A stretch of DNA of 64,000 nucleotides from Sipunculus nudus (lineage: Eukaryota; Annelida; Sipuncula; Golfingiida; Sipunculidae). The notes below the pieces were generated by a model. The model searched no databases and was not told where the DNA came from. It saw only the letters and a program-made list of their open reading frames with translations. Where the stretch lies: contig CM049308.1 of NCBI GenBank assembly GCA_026874595.1, positions 77,736,124-77,800,123 of the forward strand. Reading direction: 5' to 3'. Positions 1 to 13,000 of the stretch are shown piece by piece (position 1 is the first letter of the stretch; the number at the start of each line of letters is the position of its first letter). The position numbers and the translations under genes are program-made.

Positions 1-3000
1 TGTTGTTTGCTGTTTTTTGTCTTCTTGTACATGCTGTTAATAAATGTTCCTTTTTCAAATGTGTGCGACTATCTCTGGATCTGCCATACAAACAGCATGT
101 TTAACCAAAATGTTCAGTATCTTCCTTTATATTTTCCCTATAGATATCAATTTATACTTTTGCACTACCGCACTCTTCTATTTCATTTTGCATTTTCAAA
201 ACAGAAATGCATTATAATAATACAACATAGCTCATAAAACATAAACCAGACAGGGAGTTATGTACAAAAACTAATGCACTAGCACTTTCATGCTAAGGTT
301 GACCTGTGAGAATGTAGGTGGATGATTAAAGTTTGTTTCTTAGCTTTATAACTAACAGGACTTGTGCCACTGCATTAAAAGTATATAACTCAAACTTCCA
401 TGCATTCTGCAAGACAGGCGGCATAACATCCGGTTCTGTTTTTGCTCTTTATATCAAGTCCACATTCAAACACTCTGTGAAGGCATTAGTCTTTCCTGTG
501 CATAAAGTGTGTCATATATAATGAAAAAGTGATAAATATACAATACCTTGTGCACGCTCCCTAGGTCATTATGTCTGCTGTACATTAAGTAGCAAGTATT
601 TATGGGATATGGTACACTTCCTATTCATCCTGAATAAAAATGTTTGAATGAACAAATGCTTTTTTATTTATTTCGGATGATTCCCCATTGTGTGTTATTG
701 CAGGACTTTCTACTGAAATAAAACTGGCTTACAGAACATTTTGGTTTATCTGGATTTTTTGTATGACATTGTTACACCTTATATATTTCAATAAAATAGA
801 AAATAAACAGACACATGCATTACTTTATATTATATATAAAATAATTATTTAAATGTTCCTGATGATACAGGCACTATTCTCACTATATGGACTACTGTGC
901 AAACTGGTCATAATTCAAATTTTAAAATTGGAAATAATTAAAAAAAGTTATGACCATGTCTTAACTGACAAAGTTCATATTTCATAAAAAAAAAATGTTA
1001 ATTACCTTGAGGTCACAAATCCAAGTATATATCCAGTATTATTTTGTTAATAGGAAAAGCACACTATCTGCTACAAATCCATGAAATTCAAAAATAAGAA
1101 AATCCTAGTAAAGTACTTGTGCACTCCAGACTCAGGGAGTAACAGTCTGACTGGACAAGCAGCTCCTTGCCTTGGCTATCTTAGCCCTTGATAGCTATAT
1201 CAGGGGAGGCTTGTCTCCAGCTGAGAAGAACTAGCCAGTCACATTTCTATCTGGCTACTCCAGTACCAAGGCAGGGTTAACTGTACTCTTCCCCTCTGAT
1301 AAATTGTCTTGATGCAGATAAGAAGAACCACCCTATCTTCTAATGGGATATCCCCACTGTCTAGGTATGCTACCAATGATGCATGTCAGCAACAGAGCAT
1401 GGGTTAAACCATTTTCTTCACAGGGGTGAACAGGTTGGCTCCAATGTCTGTAACAGTTGTGATATATTCACTTGGGTTTATACTGAATTGCTATTCAGAG
1501 CTGATAGTCATACTATTGCCCAGTGATCTTACTTAACATGTATGTTGGTACCCCTAAATCAATAAATGGGGTATAATCTGTTGGTTTGTCAACTGCTGGA
1601 ATTACTGTGACGTGGGCTACACAGGTGAAGATGTATTTATATGACATGCAAGTGTGTGTACATGTTGTGCATGCATCAACACACACTCAGGTAAAATAGA
1701 TCAAAGAGCTACCGTAAGTGCCTGTGGTGGGCCTTTCCACCTGACAAGCAGATATATAGCATGCTACATTACAAATGAGCATATCGGGTCTTCTTAATAA
1801 AGGGTCTGTCACTACAGTCTGTGAACACACATGAGAGCCAGACAGACAATTATTTAAGAGTCCCTTTCACTAAATCTTATTGTTGTTAGAACAAAACCCA
1901 CACCAAGGTATTGTTGAAGTCAAGTGACACAATATGAACTCTCCCAAAATCATGCAATTAGGTCTGAACCTCTTGAACAGTGAAGTTGAACCAGCTCTTT
2001 TTTGTGTCTTGAATTTATGACGATTCCAGTACAATACTGTTATATGCTTAAGCTATCATGTCTGGTAAAACACCATAATTGTAGAAAGGAATATGACACT
2101 AAAAGAGCAACCATTCAAAAATGTTCTTTGTTAGTCAGTCATTATATCATTGTTAGTGGAAGGTTCTGGTTTGTTTTATGCATGTATATGTTCATAAAAC
2201 TAACTTTTAAAATCAACTTTTACAATAGTCCAGAACTGTACACTGATGGGTCTGTAGTAAATTTGGAAAAGATACGATGAGAACTGAAAGAATCATTACC
2301 TGTTATGTAAATATAATGAGAGCTAGAATGGTCAAAAAGCTCAAATTAATCTGAACAGTATTATATCTAATTATTTTCATCACCCTCCATCAAACAATGC
2401 TAGATACACAAAACCACCATACAGATGCTGACACCTAGGATGAACCCATCTTCACTATCTCTACGGATCTTGCTATGAGCAGTGAGACTGGTGCTGACAC
2501 ACTATGAATGAAACCCTAACAACAATGCTCCCATCTAGGTGCATTCAGAATACTGGCAAAATACACAGACTCAATATGCACCAATTAAAACAATGACTCA
2601 TTTGATCGCTTCAAAAAATTACTTTGATGCTGAACCCAAATGGTGCTGAAACAACCTTTATTCCAGTACATATTTTCATTCCTGCAAATTTTTCATGATT
2701 CTGGTTCCAGTGCTTTAATTCCTTGCAAAACACTGTTCAGTGACTATAGCATACCTATAGTACTGCATGGTTATGTTTAAGTAATAACCATTTACACATA
2801 TGACTTGCCTGTCCTTGGAATACCTGCTGTATGAGAAATACAGTAAGTAAGAATAGTATTACAAACTGAATAAATTATTGTTAAATATTACTATTACATA
2901 TCTATAATTTTTATTTAACATTTCCCAGTGTAAATATTAAAGAATACACTGAGAATGTATAGAAAGATAGGAAAAAGTATAAGGGCTTGGAAACAGAGCA

Positions 3001-3166
3001 CGTTTAACTAACTGGTGAAGCTGGGTTTATGATGATTTACACATGCTGATAAAAACTTAACTGTAATGCATAAACTATTATGAAAACCAGATGTATGCAA
3101 AACATTGATCACAATCAGATAACAGTATTTCTATGTCTGCCTTCCCATGTGGCACACTGGCTTTAC
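1..3166. other. AT-rich noncoding stretch
   Basis: No reading frame here has protein-like composition and no convincing splice-bounded exon was found. The longest open frames (for example 7-237 and 2002-2280) are rich in Phe, Leu, Tyr and Cys, as expected from random AT-rich DNA. The segment at 1130-1480 is more GC-rich than its surroundings and may be an old dispersed repeat, but I could not define its ends. Confidence 0.5.
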
Positions 3167-3272
3167 CAATGTCTTCTTCTGCCAGCTGGCAACAATCCTG
3201 GCGGCAGGGCTTCTCAGCCACTGCTGCGGTGTCTAATCCTGAGGAATTATCAGTGTTCATAATCTGATACAC
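3167..3272 (-). CDS. Candidate internal exon, gene unknown
   Basis: Read on the minus strand, a 106-nt segment lies between an acceptor (TTTTAG before 3272) and a possible donor (G/GTAAAG after 3167). Only one frame is open. It gives a balanced peptide containing SSGLDTAAVAEKPCRQDCC, phase 0 at the start and phase 1 at the end. If the donor is not used, the frame continues to a stop at 3078 and would make a terminal exon. The GC and amino-acid balance stand out from the flanks. No neighbouring exon with matching phase was found, and the gene at 9.85-15.65 kb already has its own stop and poly(A) signal, so this would belong to a different gene or a decayed one. Confidence 0.3.
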
Positions 3273-4609
3273 CTAAAATGGAGCTAGTGAACCGAATGCA
3301 TTTCTAGCTCCTGATTAACCTTGCTGGCCTGGATTAACACTTTTTGTCACAGCACTGCAGCAAAATTGTCAACATATGGTTGTGAATGTTTGATTCAATG
3401 CATCAACAAGTCAGGTTTTTTTTTTTAAATAACTGAGTGTACCCTGTCCCCTGACAATAAATCATAAATAAAATGTTACTTTACTCTCTTTCTCATGCAG
3501 GGGTTTTAGCTTAACAGATCTGAGGCAACTTAACCTATCTAATGAGTATGATGCAGTTCTTAAACAATAAGAACTGTGCAAACATGATATGAACAGGATT
3601 AAATAAATAGCTTTTCTACACAACATTAAAAAAATATCACAAAAACCACAAGCTCTCAGAGCATGTCTAAAGTTATATTACGGAAATCTATTTTAACATA
3701 CTATCAGCAAGCAATATATATAACCCTGCACTTGTGATGTGGTTGAAACTAAGACACTATGAAAGTGCATACCCATGCAAGTGCCATATATTTCACACTC
3801 CAAAACCAGACTTGGATGACAGACAATATGTAATGAAAGCACTCTTGAGAGTGAGTATTAATATTGTATTTATAGTACCAAAGTATATGTCTGGTTGCCA
3901 GCAACTGTGGTTGCTTTCCAACTAAATTAAAGCTACCTATTAACCTGCCTTTTCTACAGAATTTATGCAGTTTATGGCCCACCTGCATGCACATTAATGA
4001 ACTCCAGATATTTTTTGTTAAGGAAAGTTCATATAAAGCCTCTGGTGGATATATGAGCTTGTTGGTAAAAACAGCATTGTTGACACACAGAAAAAAAACA
4101 TGAAACTGAAGGTGGTTAGCTGCATATATGTGAAAGTTGAAAAGATTACTGGTTGTAAAATGCCCTTTACTTAGTTCGCTGACTTGTCACCAGATGTCTC
4201 TGTTGAATGTTTTATGTTATTTTGACTGCATGGCCCCTCACGTGTTATCAATACATGGATACATAAAAAATGAACAGCCTTTCTGGGATTAATTCTGATA
4301 TTTAAGCAACCCCTCCATGTTTGAAGAGCCACCTGTTCCAAACATAGTACAGAAATGCACCTGAACCATTATGATATATTTTTTATATTTAGACAAATGA
4401 ACAAACCAAAGACAGATGGGCATGGGACAGTTTATATCTTCTATCAAACTAATGTTATTTGTGCTAAAAATAATGAAGAAAAATTGCTACAAAAGGAACA
4501 CTTGGTCGATAAGAAAAAAACTACCTTGAATAGAGCAACATGACCTCTAGTTTCAGAGCACTATCTTACTGACACAATTATTCCTCTCAGATTATGAGTT
4601 AATAAGTTA
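3273..4609. other. Noncoding, no feature seen
   Basis: AT-rich sequence with scattered short open frames lacking protein-like composition. No TIRs, microsatellite or exon pair were recognised. Confidence 0.4.
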
Positions 4610-4935
4610 ACATCTGTCTGTAGGTGAGTGATATGTGAAAGATGAAAGCTAGGTTTTGGTCAAATGATTTGGCTTAAAATGGGTCCACAAGCTTTTTCTA
4701 GAAATGGGTCCTCTGGCTTTGACCTTTGACCCCAAAGACCTCAAAATTGAAAGGTCTCTCTGTCTGTCAGTGGGTGGGCAATATTTGACAGATGAAAGAT
4801 TTTGTTCAAAAAGTTTGCCTTAAAATGGGTCCACAAGCTTTTTCAAGAAGTGTGAGCCTTGACCTCAAAATCAAAAGGTTTCTTCATCTGTCGGTGGGTC
4901 GAGCCATATGTTAAAGATGAAAAGTTTCGACCAAT
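4610..4935. repeat. Degenerate tandem repeat, about 125-150 bp period
   Basis: The block 'CTGTC(T/A)GT...GTG(A/G)G...GATGAAAG' starts near 4613, 4762 and 4886. Each of the first two units also contains AAAATGGGTCCACAAGCTTT and a 'TTGACC...CCTCAAAAT' stretch. Copies differ by substitutions and small indels. There is no coding potential. Confidence 0.75.
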
Positions 4936-5002
4936 ACTTACTCCTGCAACAAATCCTGCAACTTTTTTGCAAAGGGAAAATAAACCATATAGTGACTGTG
5001 TA

Positions 5003-5162
5003 CAGTGGAACTTGTCAAAAAGACCACCCATCTAATTAGACCACCCTTGATTGAATTGAAAGCATTTACTTTGGTTTTAACAGAACTGTCCTATAGAGCA
5101 TCTGGGATTTAAGACCAATTTTCGCTAGTCCCATGGGTGGTCTCATAACACAGATTTAACTG
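5003..5162. mobile_element. Short MITE, pogo/Tigger-like ends
   Basis: A 160-bp element with imperfect terminal inverted repeats. The left end starts CAGTGGAACTTGTC and reaches GACCACC. The reverse complement of the right end starts CAGTTAAATC and also reaches GACCACC. The CAGT start and the TA at the left junction fit the pogo branch of Tc1/mariner elements. The right junction has TC instead of TA, so the target duplication has decayed. There is no transposase. Confidence 0.6.
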
Positions 5163-6652
5163 TCAAAATCTTGCAGCCACAACATAAGCAGAAAGCTCAT
5201 CCCTGCCAGTGAATTGGGTGAAACACCAAAGATTACTCCATCAATGAGAAGTTTTTGTGATTCCCACATGAATCACATGATTAACATGGCATCAGAGTGT
5301 GAGGTGTCTGGGGAGCAGCCCTGTCACCAACATTAGATAGATCCAACGACCCTGATACATTCTTCCTGGAGCATCTTGATATGACTCAGCCTTGTATCAG
5401 ACAGATGAATCAAGATTAGTCAGTCACAACACTGTATCAGCATCTTCCATCAAGTGTTCCAGCTTGGTCATACTGGCAGTCTCTGATTATGAGCTGACTC
5501 TGGACTTGAAGAACAAAAAAAGCAGGCTCTTTAATCTCACTTGTTAGAGTTCATGTTGAATTGTTCAGTTTACTTTGCTATCTTTCAACTTCATGTACTG
5601 AATGTGTTTGCATCATTAGTATTTAATTATTTATTTAAATATGTTTTATTTACCACCTTTTCTCCCTATATATATACGTGTGGCTTTTAGGTCAACAGAC
5701 AATTGTCAAAATTTTATGTCATATATTTAATTTTATATCTTTAATGACAATTTCTTTAATTTAAATTTTTTTTTAATTTCAGATACTATGACTTACTGGT
5801 ACAGTTATGGGGTGTCTATTTATGATGTCTCAGTATTAAGTTGTGATTGCATGCATGGTGGGTAAAAAATTGTTATATTTAGCTAACATTCTAATATACA
5901 CATTAAGAGGGTGATTTATATATATTTGTGAAAGGTAACTATTATATCATGTCTGCAGTGACATTCTTTTACCATATAAGTACTAAGGCAAGTGACTTAT
6001 GAAACTGACAGAGTACCTGATATAAAATGAAGGTGAACAAATCCAGTATATATTACTGAAACCAACACAAAAATATATGACATGTGGACAGGGATAAGTG
6101 ATATTATATGTTATAAATAATGGATAAAAATACATGCTGATTCACTGAAAATGTCAGTAACTTCATGGACCACAGATTTCTTTTCACCAAGCCCTGATGC
6201 AGTTCTTTGTGTGAAACATTATTCTCAGTCGTTTGTCCCAAAAGGCGTATGGCAACACACATTGGCCACACACAGGGAGACAATGCTATACATATGTAAA
6301 CTCTCATTATGTTAATTGATGGTCTGTATAGTCCTGAAAAAAGTGCCATGTGTGACACGTACTGGTTGCCTCATTAAATTATTGTATGCTGATGACTAGG
6401 ATACCTTTAATATACCACTTTTACGATGGTTCCCTGGGCCCATTTGGAATAAAGAAACCTTAAATCTTGCATACAGACACACAAGCATACATGTCCAGGT
6501 GTCAAAATATTGTAAAAAAGTTACCAAGTGCTTTCAATTAATGTTTTTCACATTTCAAGATTACTGTTAAGAGCCTTGGGATTACAGTTTTTGTAGCTAA
6601 GGGGAGTCCTTGTGAACTTTTAACATCAGTTGTTTATTCCAATTAACATCAG
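5163..6652. other. Noncoding stretch with a possible decayed coding fragment
   Basis: Mostly AT-rich. Between about 5,330 and 5,555 on the plus strand two overlapping frames read as protein-like for 20-57 codons and then stop (NDPDTFFLEHLDMTQ in one, SSLVILAVSDYELTLDL in the next). This would fit a frameshifted relic of a coding region, but no family is recognisable. Nothing else was seen. Confidence 0.3.
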
Positions 6653-6985
6653 ACAGCATCACAGCTCAACATCACACTGACAGCATCACAGCTCCTCAAC
6701 AACACACTGACAGCATTACAGCTCAACAGCATACTGACAGCATCATAACTCAACATCACACTGACAGCATCACAGCTTAACAACACACCGACTGTGTCAC
6801 AGCTCAACATCACACTGACAGCATCACAGATTAACAACACACGGACTGTGTCACAGCTCAACATCACACTGACAGCATCACAGCTGACCACCACACTGAC
6901 AGCATCACAGCTCAACATCACATGACAGCATCACAGCTGACCACCACACTCCCAGCATCACAGCTCTACATCATACTGACATCAT
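6653..6985. repeat. Minisatellite, about 27-30 bp unit
   Basis: A tandem array built on CACTGACAGCATCACAGCTC followed by AACATCACA, with about ten to twelve imperfect units differing at a few positions (CTCAACA/CTTAACA/CTGACCA; ACTGACAGC/ACGGACTGTG). Because the period is often a multiple of three, the minus strand shows a spurious 90-codon open frame. Confidence 0.9.
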
Positions 6986-7051
6986 CACACCTTAAAATTA
7001 CACTTGAACACAGTTTATACATTTGCTCCTTGCACACCACAGGTATATATA

Positions 7052-7468
7052 CTGTGGTTGCCTTTTTGTTCGCGAGGGTTTTAATTTTGCGATATTCGCG
7101 GGGAAATAATCGCGAAAATGAAACCCTCGGGAATAATTGGCCAATGGATTACGTCCTTCTTATTTAATGTAGCCAATATTTGTATGGGAATAGATTAGAA
7201 CAATGAGAATTGTTATAATAAGGTATGCAGGTATAGGGAAAACGTTCCCCTTAATTTGAACTTAACTACCTGTGCTTTGTGTTCGGGCCCATCGTTATAT
7301 GAGAAAAATATCACAAACTCATGACTTATTCTCATTTTATAACACACATAGGTATGGCTTTACCAAATATTTGGGTTCTGGTGAGATCGCGAAAATGAAA
7401 CCCTCTCGAAACATTAAAAATTGAAAAATCGCGAAATTTCAGCCTCGCGAATATGAAGCCAACCACAG
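7052..7468. mobile_element. MITE with CTGTGGTTG terminal inverted repeats, TA target duplication
   Basis: A 417-bp element. The left end reads CTGTGGTTGCCTTTTTGTTC then GCGAGG. The reverse complement of the right end reads CTGTGGTTGGCTTCATATTC then GCGAGG. It is flanked on both sides by TA (7050-7051 and 7469-7470). Subterminal copies of TCGCGAAAATGAAACCCTC occur internally in both orientations. The TA duplication points to a Tc1/mariner-type transposase acting in trans. No ORF is present. Confidence 0.85.
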
Positions 7469-9852
7469 TATTTCAGTTGAACACCATGCTGACATAACCT
7501 AGCCTAACCTTAACCTAAAAACTTAGTAGAAGCTACGACAATGATTCTGGGTATGACTGATGCTGAGTACCAGATTTGTTAGATGGCCTATAAAGAAGTC
7601 ACATTAATAATTCTAGCAAATAACTCTATGTTTACGGTCCTTTCCTTGGCAATATTCTCTTAGGTGCCCATGGCTTTGCCTAACAGTTCTCTGTCTGACC
7701 TATATTAACCTTTGAACTTGTATCTACATAATGGCTGGTTATAGTTATATTCCTGATAAATTCTTATTGTTATTTAAACGATAACTATATATAAATTTAG
7801 GCATATAATGTAATCAGAAAGAAAACAGAAATCTATTGAAGAAATAGGAAAAAATATGAATAAAATTATTTCTAAAATATTCAATACTTTTCACCAGCCA
7901 TGCATAACACAAGGGGACCATACAGTGAATCAAATTTGCATGAACACAAGAACAGCTTTCCTCCTCTGTGACGGTAATTACAGGGCACGGCTCATACAAG
8001 TAACCTCTATCATGTGCAGTTTGAAGTGCAGGAAAAAATGTTTACAAGGTTCTTTACTGAGGTACAGACCTTGATGTGGGTGCCACCCACACAAGGCAAG
8101 CCGTATAATAGGTATATATTTAACTGAACATCTATTCTTGCCTTACTGCATGAGCCTGTACATCAATTTCACATACCTGTCCAACTTTGAAAAGTATGTA
8201 GTAGTCTATTTTTATCTACTGTACTATTCTAATATCTGCTTAATCTGTTATAAAAATATTTACATCTCATTTTTCTCTATCTACTATAGAGGGTCTAACA
8301 CACCTGATATATAATAAATATCTGTCTGACAAAAGATATAAAATATACCATGTCATGCAGAAAATCCTTAATTATATAGGTGTTTACCAAAGACCTTAGC
8401 TATCTGTAAATTAATCTGATTTTCTTTGCACATTCATAAAAAAATCCTGTCCTATTCTTATTGTGCATTTTATTCTAAATGTATAAACATTTGAGTGAGT
8501 TATAATTTGATTTATTGTTCAACTATATTCTTTTTAATATGCCATGGCCAATGACATAATTTATCAGTTTGAGAATATAATTTTGTTCAGAGTAATACCA
8601 TAATAGTACATTTATATGTAACATGATACAAATGTATTCAAGTGAGGCGATGAAGCATGCATGCATTTTCAAAGGAATATGAAAATGCTAGACTCGTAAA
8701 TAATGACACCTTTGTAACACCTGAGAAATAATTGTGCTGCCTGTCAATTTTTTAATTACACATATAAAGATACAAGCAAACAGACTGCTGTGGGAATTTA
8801 AACAAAAATTCCATGGCTATATGTATTGATTTGTCCTCATATGGTATACCTTCATTTTTAGCGGGAAGAAAATGAGCCAAAGACAATTAAAAAATAATTT
8901 AAAAAAGTAACTACTCCTTTTCCAGTTTAGTATGCATTATAAAGTCAACTGTTTATCTGCCTTTTCTATAGATGTATGATTTCTGGCTTACCTCGTGTAC
9001 ATATTGAGTGACGATTTTAAGTCTGATTTTGTCACTACCAAAAAGTCTTCACATCTTCACAGTCCACTCATGAATCATAGGCTCCATACAGAATTCTACT
9101 TAACATTTTCTCACCAAACTTTGAATATCTCCGTGGACAGCTTGATTAAATGGAGATCTAGCTATAAATGGTTCACTCATTAAGCCTTATCTCACCCCTT
9201 ACAGCACTACTTGACATTATAAACATATACTTACTGATTGTATGACTCAGACTGATAACAGTCAATCTTTATCAAAGCCTTTTAATTAGCCTACTTTTTA
9301 TGTGGCTTGTTTATGATTTTACCGCAACATTTCTTTTGTCATGCCTATATAATCATAATAACACTCATTACGACTATTCTTAATTTACCGACTGGCCTAA
9401 CATGTGTTGGTATAATTAGTAGATTTATTAAACAAATTTGTTTTGATAAATGATACAAGTAAGAGTTCATCAAAAATGCTGGCAAAGAGGGTGGTGCTTC
9501 AAAGTACACATGTACTTTAAAGAATCACAGACAACATGAGGAGAATATAGGGGCAGATATCAGACATGCAAATAGATATTAATGTCATTGGGGAGACACA
9601 AACATATAGACCTTACCCACATTATGATAATTTGTTCACAATTAGGTGATTCGATAAATTTCTACTCACAGATGTGTACACCTATGAAAAAAATCAGATT
9701 CCAGCGATGTGCTGAGAATAATACAGCAAAAGTCTGTCAGCAGGTATATAAAAGCTCTGCATCAGCTAGCAAATGAGCCACAGACATTTAACACTATTTA
9801 GTGTGCTTTTATATACAGCTGATCTTAAGTTCAATGGCATAGCTTACCTACC
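7469..9852. other. Noncoding between MITE and gene 3' end
   Basis: AT-rich. A plus-strand segment at 9672-9743 is bounded by a good acceptor (CTACTCACAG) and donor (CAG/GTATAT) with an open phase-0 frame of 24 codons, but nothing supports it as a gene. No other feature was recognised. Confidence 0.35.
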
Positions 9853-9858
9853 TTTATT
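9853..9858 (-). promoter_or_regulatory. Poly(A) signal AATAAA for the minus-strand gene
   Basis: TTTATT on the plus strand reads AATAAA on the minus strand, about 190 nt beyond the stop codon at 10046-10048. It is the first canonical signal downstream of the last exon, giving a short 3' UTR. Confidence 0.55.
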
Positions 9859-10045
9859 GTTTGGTTGACTGGCACTCGCAAAATAACATTACTGAAGGTT
9901 GCTCAGTGTACACAAACTGTTAAACGCAAGTGATTTTGCCAGGTGTTTAAAAAATCAGTGAGCTCTTTAACTCCTAATGCACAGGTGCAAATCCCATCTT
10001 AAGGTATTAATCAGCGAGTACACTCAGTATGTCCTCCAAGTCTGG

Positions 10046-13000
10046 TTACTTTAGTGTGAACGAGTGGGCCTCGATCCAGACAGCAGACGGCCCAAATGAC
10101 ACACAATGCTTTAATGGGCCACCTTTGCTCAAAATGTCAACAGCTTACTGCAGCCACATGAGCAAGCCTTCAGGTCATCTGCTGTGTAAAAAAACACTGT
10201 GCGCTAAACCTCTAGATAAAAATGTTCAATGTCTTCTTATGGAATGCCACCTACAGTGGCCCCCACTGCTATCATTAAGTGTCTCATCTGCAATGCATAC
10301 AGATAGAGTATATAATACTATGTATATGTCTTACTGAACTATTGTCATTGCTATAAAAAATAACCGCCAACCTGGTGTCTTTCAACCACCGCATAGTGTG
10401 GAGTTCCAGGCAACAGGTATGAGCTTATTTATATACCTGTGCACAGATGCAGGGCCTTGGCAATTCTGTGTATAAACATTATACATATATGAGAACATTT
10501 TCATTTGAGCTATAAAATTATCCCATGCCCCGCTGAACATACTTCTAATGTATGAGATATTGGTGACACTTTCATTGTACTGAGTTTTGTTCAGTTGTGA
10601 TTTACTGATGTACGAACATTTATTTACACACATTATTTACATGTATGACTAGGTTTAATCTAATAACTAGAATATGAGATAATGTAAAAGAGATAAAAAT
10701 CATCTGTGCCAACTATGTACATTAAATTTACTTATCATCATAAGGATTCCCTCCAATATTTGACAATATATATTCACAAATGAACATTTTATTACAATTA
10801 ATAACATTACAATTAAGAAAGAAATGACAGCCTTATGATCCAGATGGAAACTAAAATCATAATACCTGTACAGTATTCAGTTGGATTCAGTTCATTGTAT
10901 CAAAATGTTACAACAAAACTGTGTTTGACTTGATATACTCAACTCAATGACCACTGTACAAAGGTTAAGAAAAAGATATGCATAGACAAACATAAAATAA
11001 ATGCTACATAAATCACTAAAATTTTATACACCTATTTGCCTGTAAATCTTTTTTATATAAATGGCACCATTATGAGGTGTGCCAACCTATGTGGAACTTT
11101 CTTCTTAATTATCCTCAAAATAACCAAGATATCAACAGGGCCATCTATAAATGACTAAAGACACATTCTTATATCGCTGGTCATGCACCTTAAATACCAA
11201 TATCAGGTAACATAGCTCTGAGATAATCTACCTATTTATTTTATGACCCATGGCAAAGTTGTTTTGTAGGACAGCACTTATCAGATTCCATCCAGATGTC
11301 TCAGAGTTATCACTGGACCACCCAGACATGGTTTAATTATTGTATTGGAAATATTCAAAAATATTTTATCTACAAAACAAAATCTCAGTTTTTGTTTGGC
11401 GCTACTACATAGAATTCTGATATTCAGTGTAAATTTTCATTCTAAGAATATCATGAAATATTAAGACACTCCAACTCAGTGCAGCCATCCTAGAAATTAT
11501 ATTTTCTTAAATCTGGTATAGTAAACACATTTAATATTAAACTGTCTTTATCACTAACTAAGTGCTCAAATTGATATTTTTTAACTGTATCTTACAAAAA
11601 AACAGGTTACTTTGAGTCTGACTTGATCAAAGCTTCCATGGATGTCAAGGGCTCATTCAGAAAAGAAAAATTAATTTGCTATCCCTAAGATATATGATAC
11701 ATGCTGTACCACTAAAAGTCTTCAGAGCTCCATTTATAAATTTTCTTCATAGTGATATATGCACATTTGTGGCCCGAGTCATTAAAAGTGCATTCAGTAT
11801 GGCACAGTATCTTCAATAACAGCCTGTACAAACTAGAGTAACAAAGGCCGTCTGTAACGTTACCTTCGAGTAAACATCTCGAGACAGCTTAACGTTGAGT
11901 TTGCAGGTTTGACTAGCCACCTGAATCTCCTCAGGGGTGTTTGGCTGATCCCTAAGGGCTGTCCTTCAGGCATTCACATCCACTTGACCACAGATAGAAT
12001 TTCGCACCGCTATACCATGTCAACAACTACCTCCAAGGGGATTATGTGATGCACCACTGACCAAAATCAATTATAATGTGGACCAACTTTGTTAAAGTTT
12101 GTTTGTCAGCTTCATATGAAGGTATATATACAGTGGTCAGGAGGTCAGGCCAGAAACTGGTAGCAGACACTGGCGTATTGGTCTATGCATTTCAGATTCA
12201 TTCCCTCCTCCCCCTCATAATATATATATAAATATATATATAGTTTAACTTAATATAATAAATAATGGAACTCTGTAGAGCAAATACCTCAATCAAAGAA
12301 AAACAATCCTAATAAATTCATTCTTTATCCCAATATACACTTAATTTTAATAGATTAAGTATTCCTTGGCCAATGCCCCAATACCAAAGAGACTTTCATC
12401 AAAGTCTGTCAAGAAATATATTTGCATAATTAATCAAAAAACAAACTAGCAAACAGATAAAAGACATTCGTAGAGACAGGGAAAACAACATAACATTCTT
12501 GTGATGGCACTGCTAAGGGTATAATTATACAATAATGATTTTAAAAATGGTAATTTAGAAGCAATGATTGCACAAGAACTTACTGCACTAACATAAAACA
12601 ATCTGATGTTCACTGGAGCCTCTCCTGACAGGCACTTGTGTACTAATTCCAGGGCACCTCCTATTTACGAACACTTATGGGCAGTCCCTTGTAAGTATGT
12701 CCCAAAATCTATAACCTTCCTAATCTCTTTACTAATCCAGGACACCTCTCTATTGCAGGCAAAATGTCCGGTCCCATCAGTGTCCATAATAAGGAGGTTC
12801 TACTGTATTTTCTTTAATATTTTCATGAGATAGGAATTTTATTATTTCTCACCACAGGCCCTTGAAATTACCCTGAAGACTTATATAAATGCTTGAAAGC
12901 CATATGTGCTTCATCTAAAAGAAGTTAGGAAAAAGGCAAGAAACTGAAGCAAGAGGTCCCAAAGTAGACCTTAATGGTTCACTGACACATAAATATTCAT

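Noticed and set aside
5330-5555. Coding fragment on the plus strand
   Set aside because: Two overlapping short frames look protein-like but are broken and have no recognised family; kept only as a remark.
6649-6921. 90-codon minus-strand ORF rich in Val, Ser and Cys
   Set aside because: Read-through of the 27-30-bp minisatellite.
9672-9743. Plus-strand exon with good acceptor and donor
   Set aside because: Single isolated candidate of 24 codons; no partner exons, and it is next to the 3' end of a gene on the other strand.
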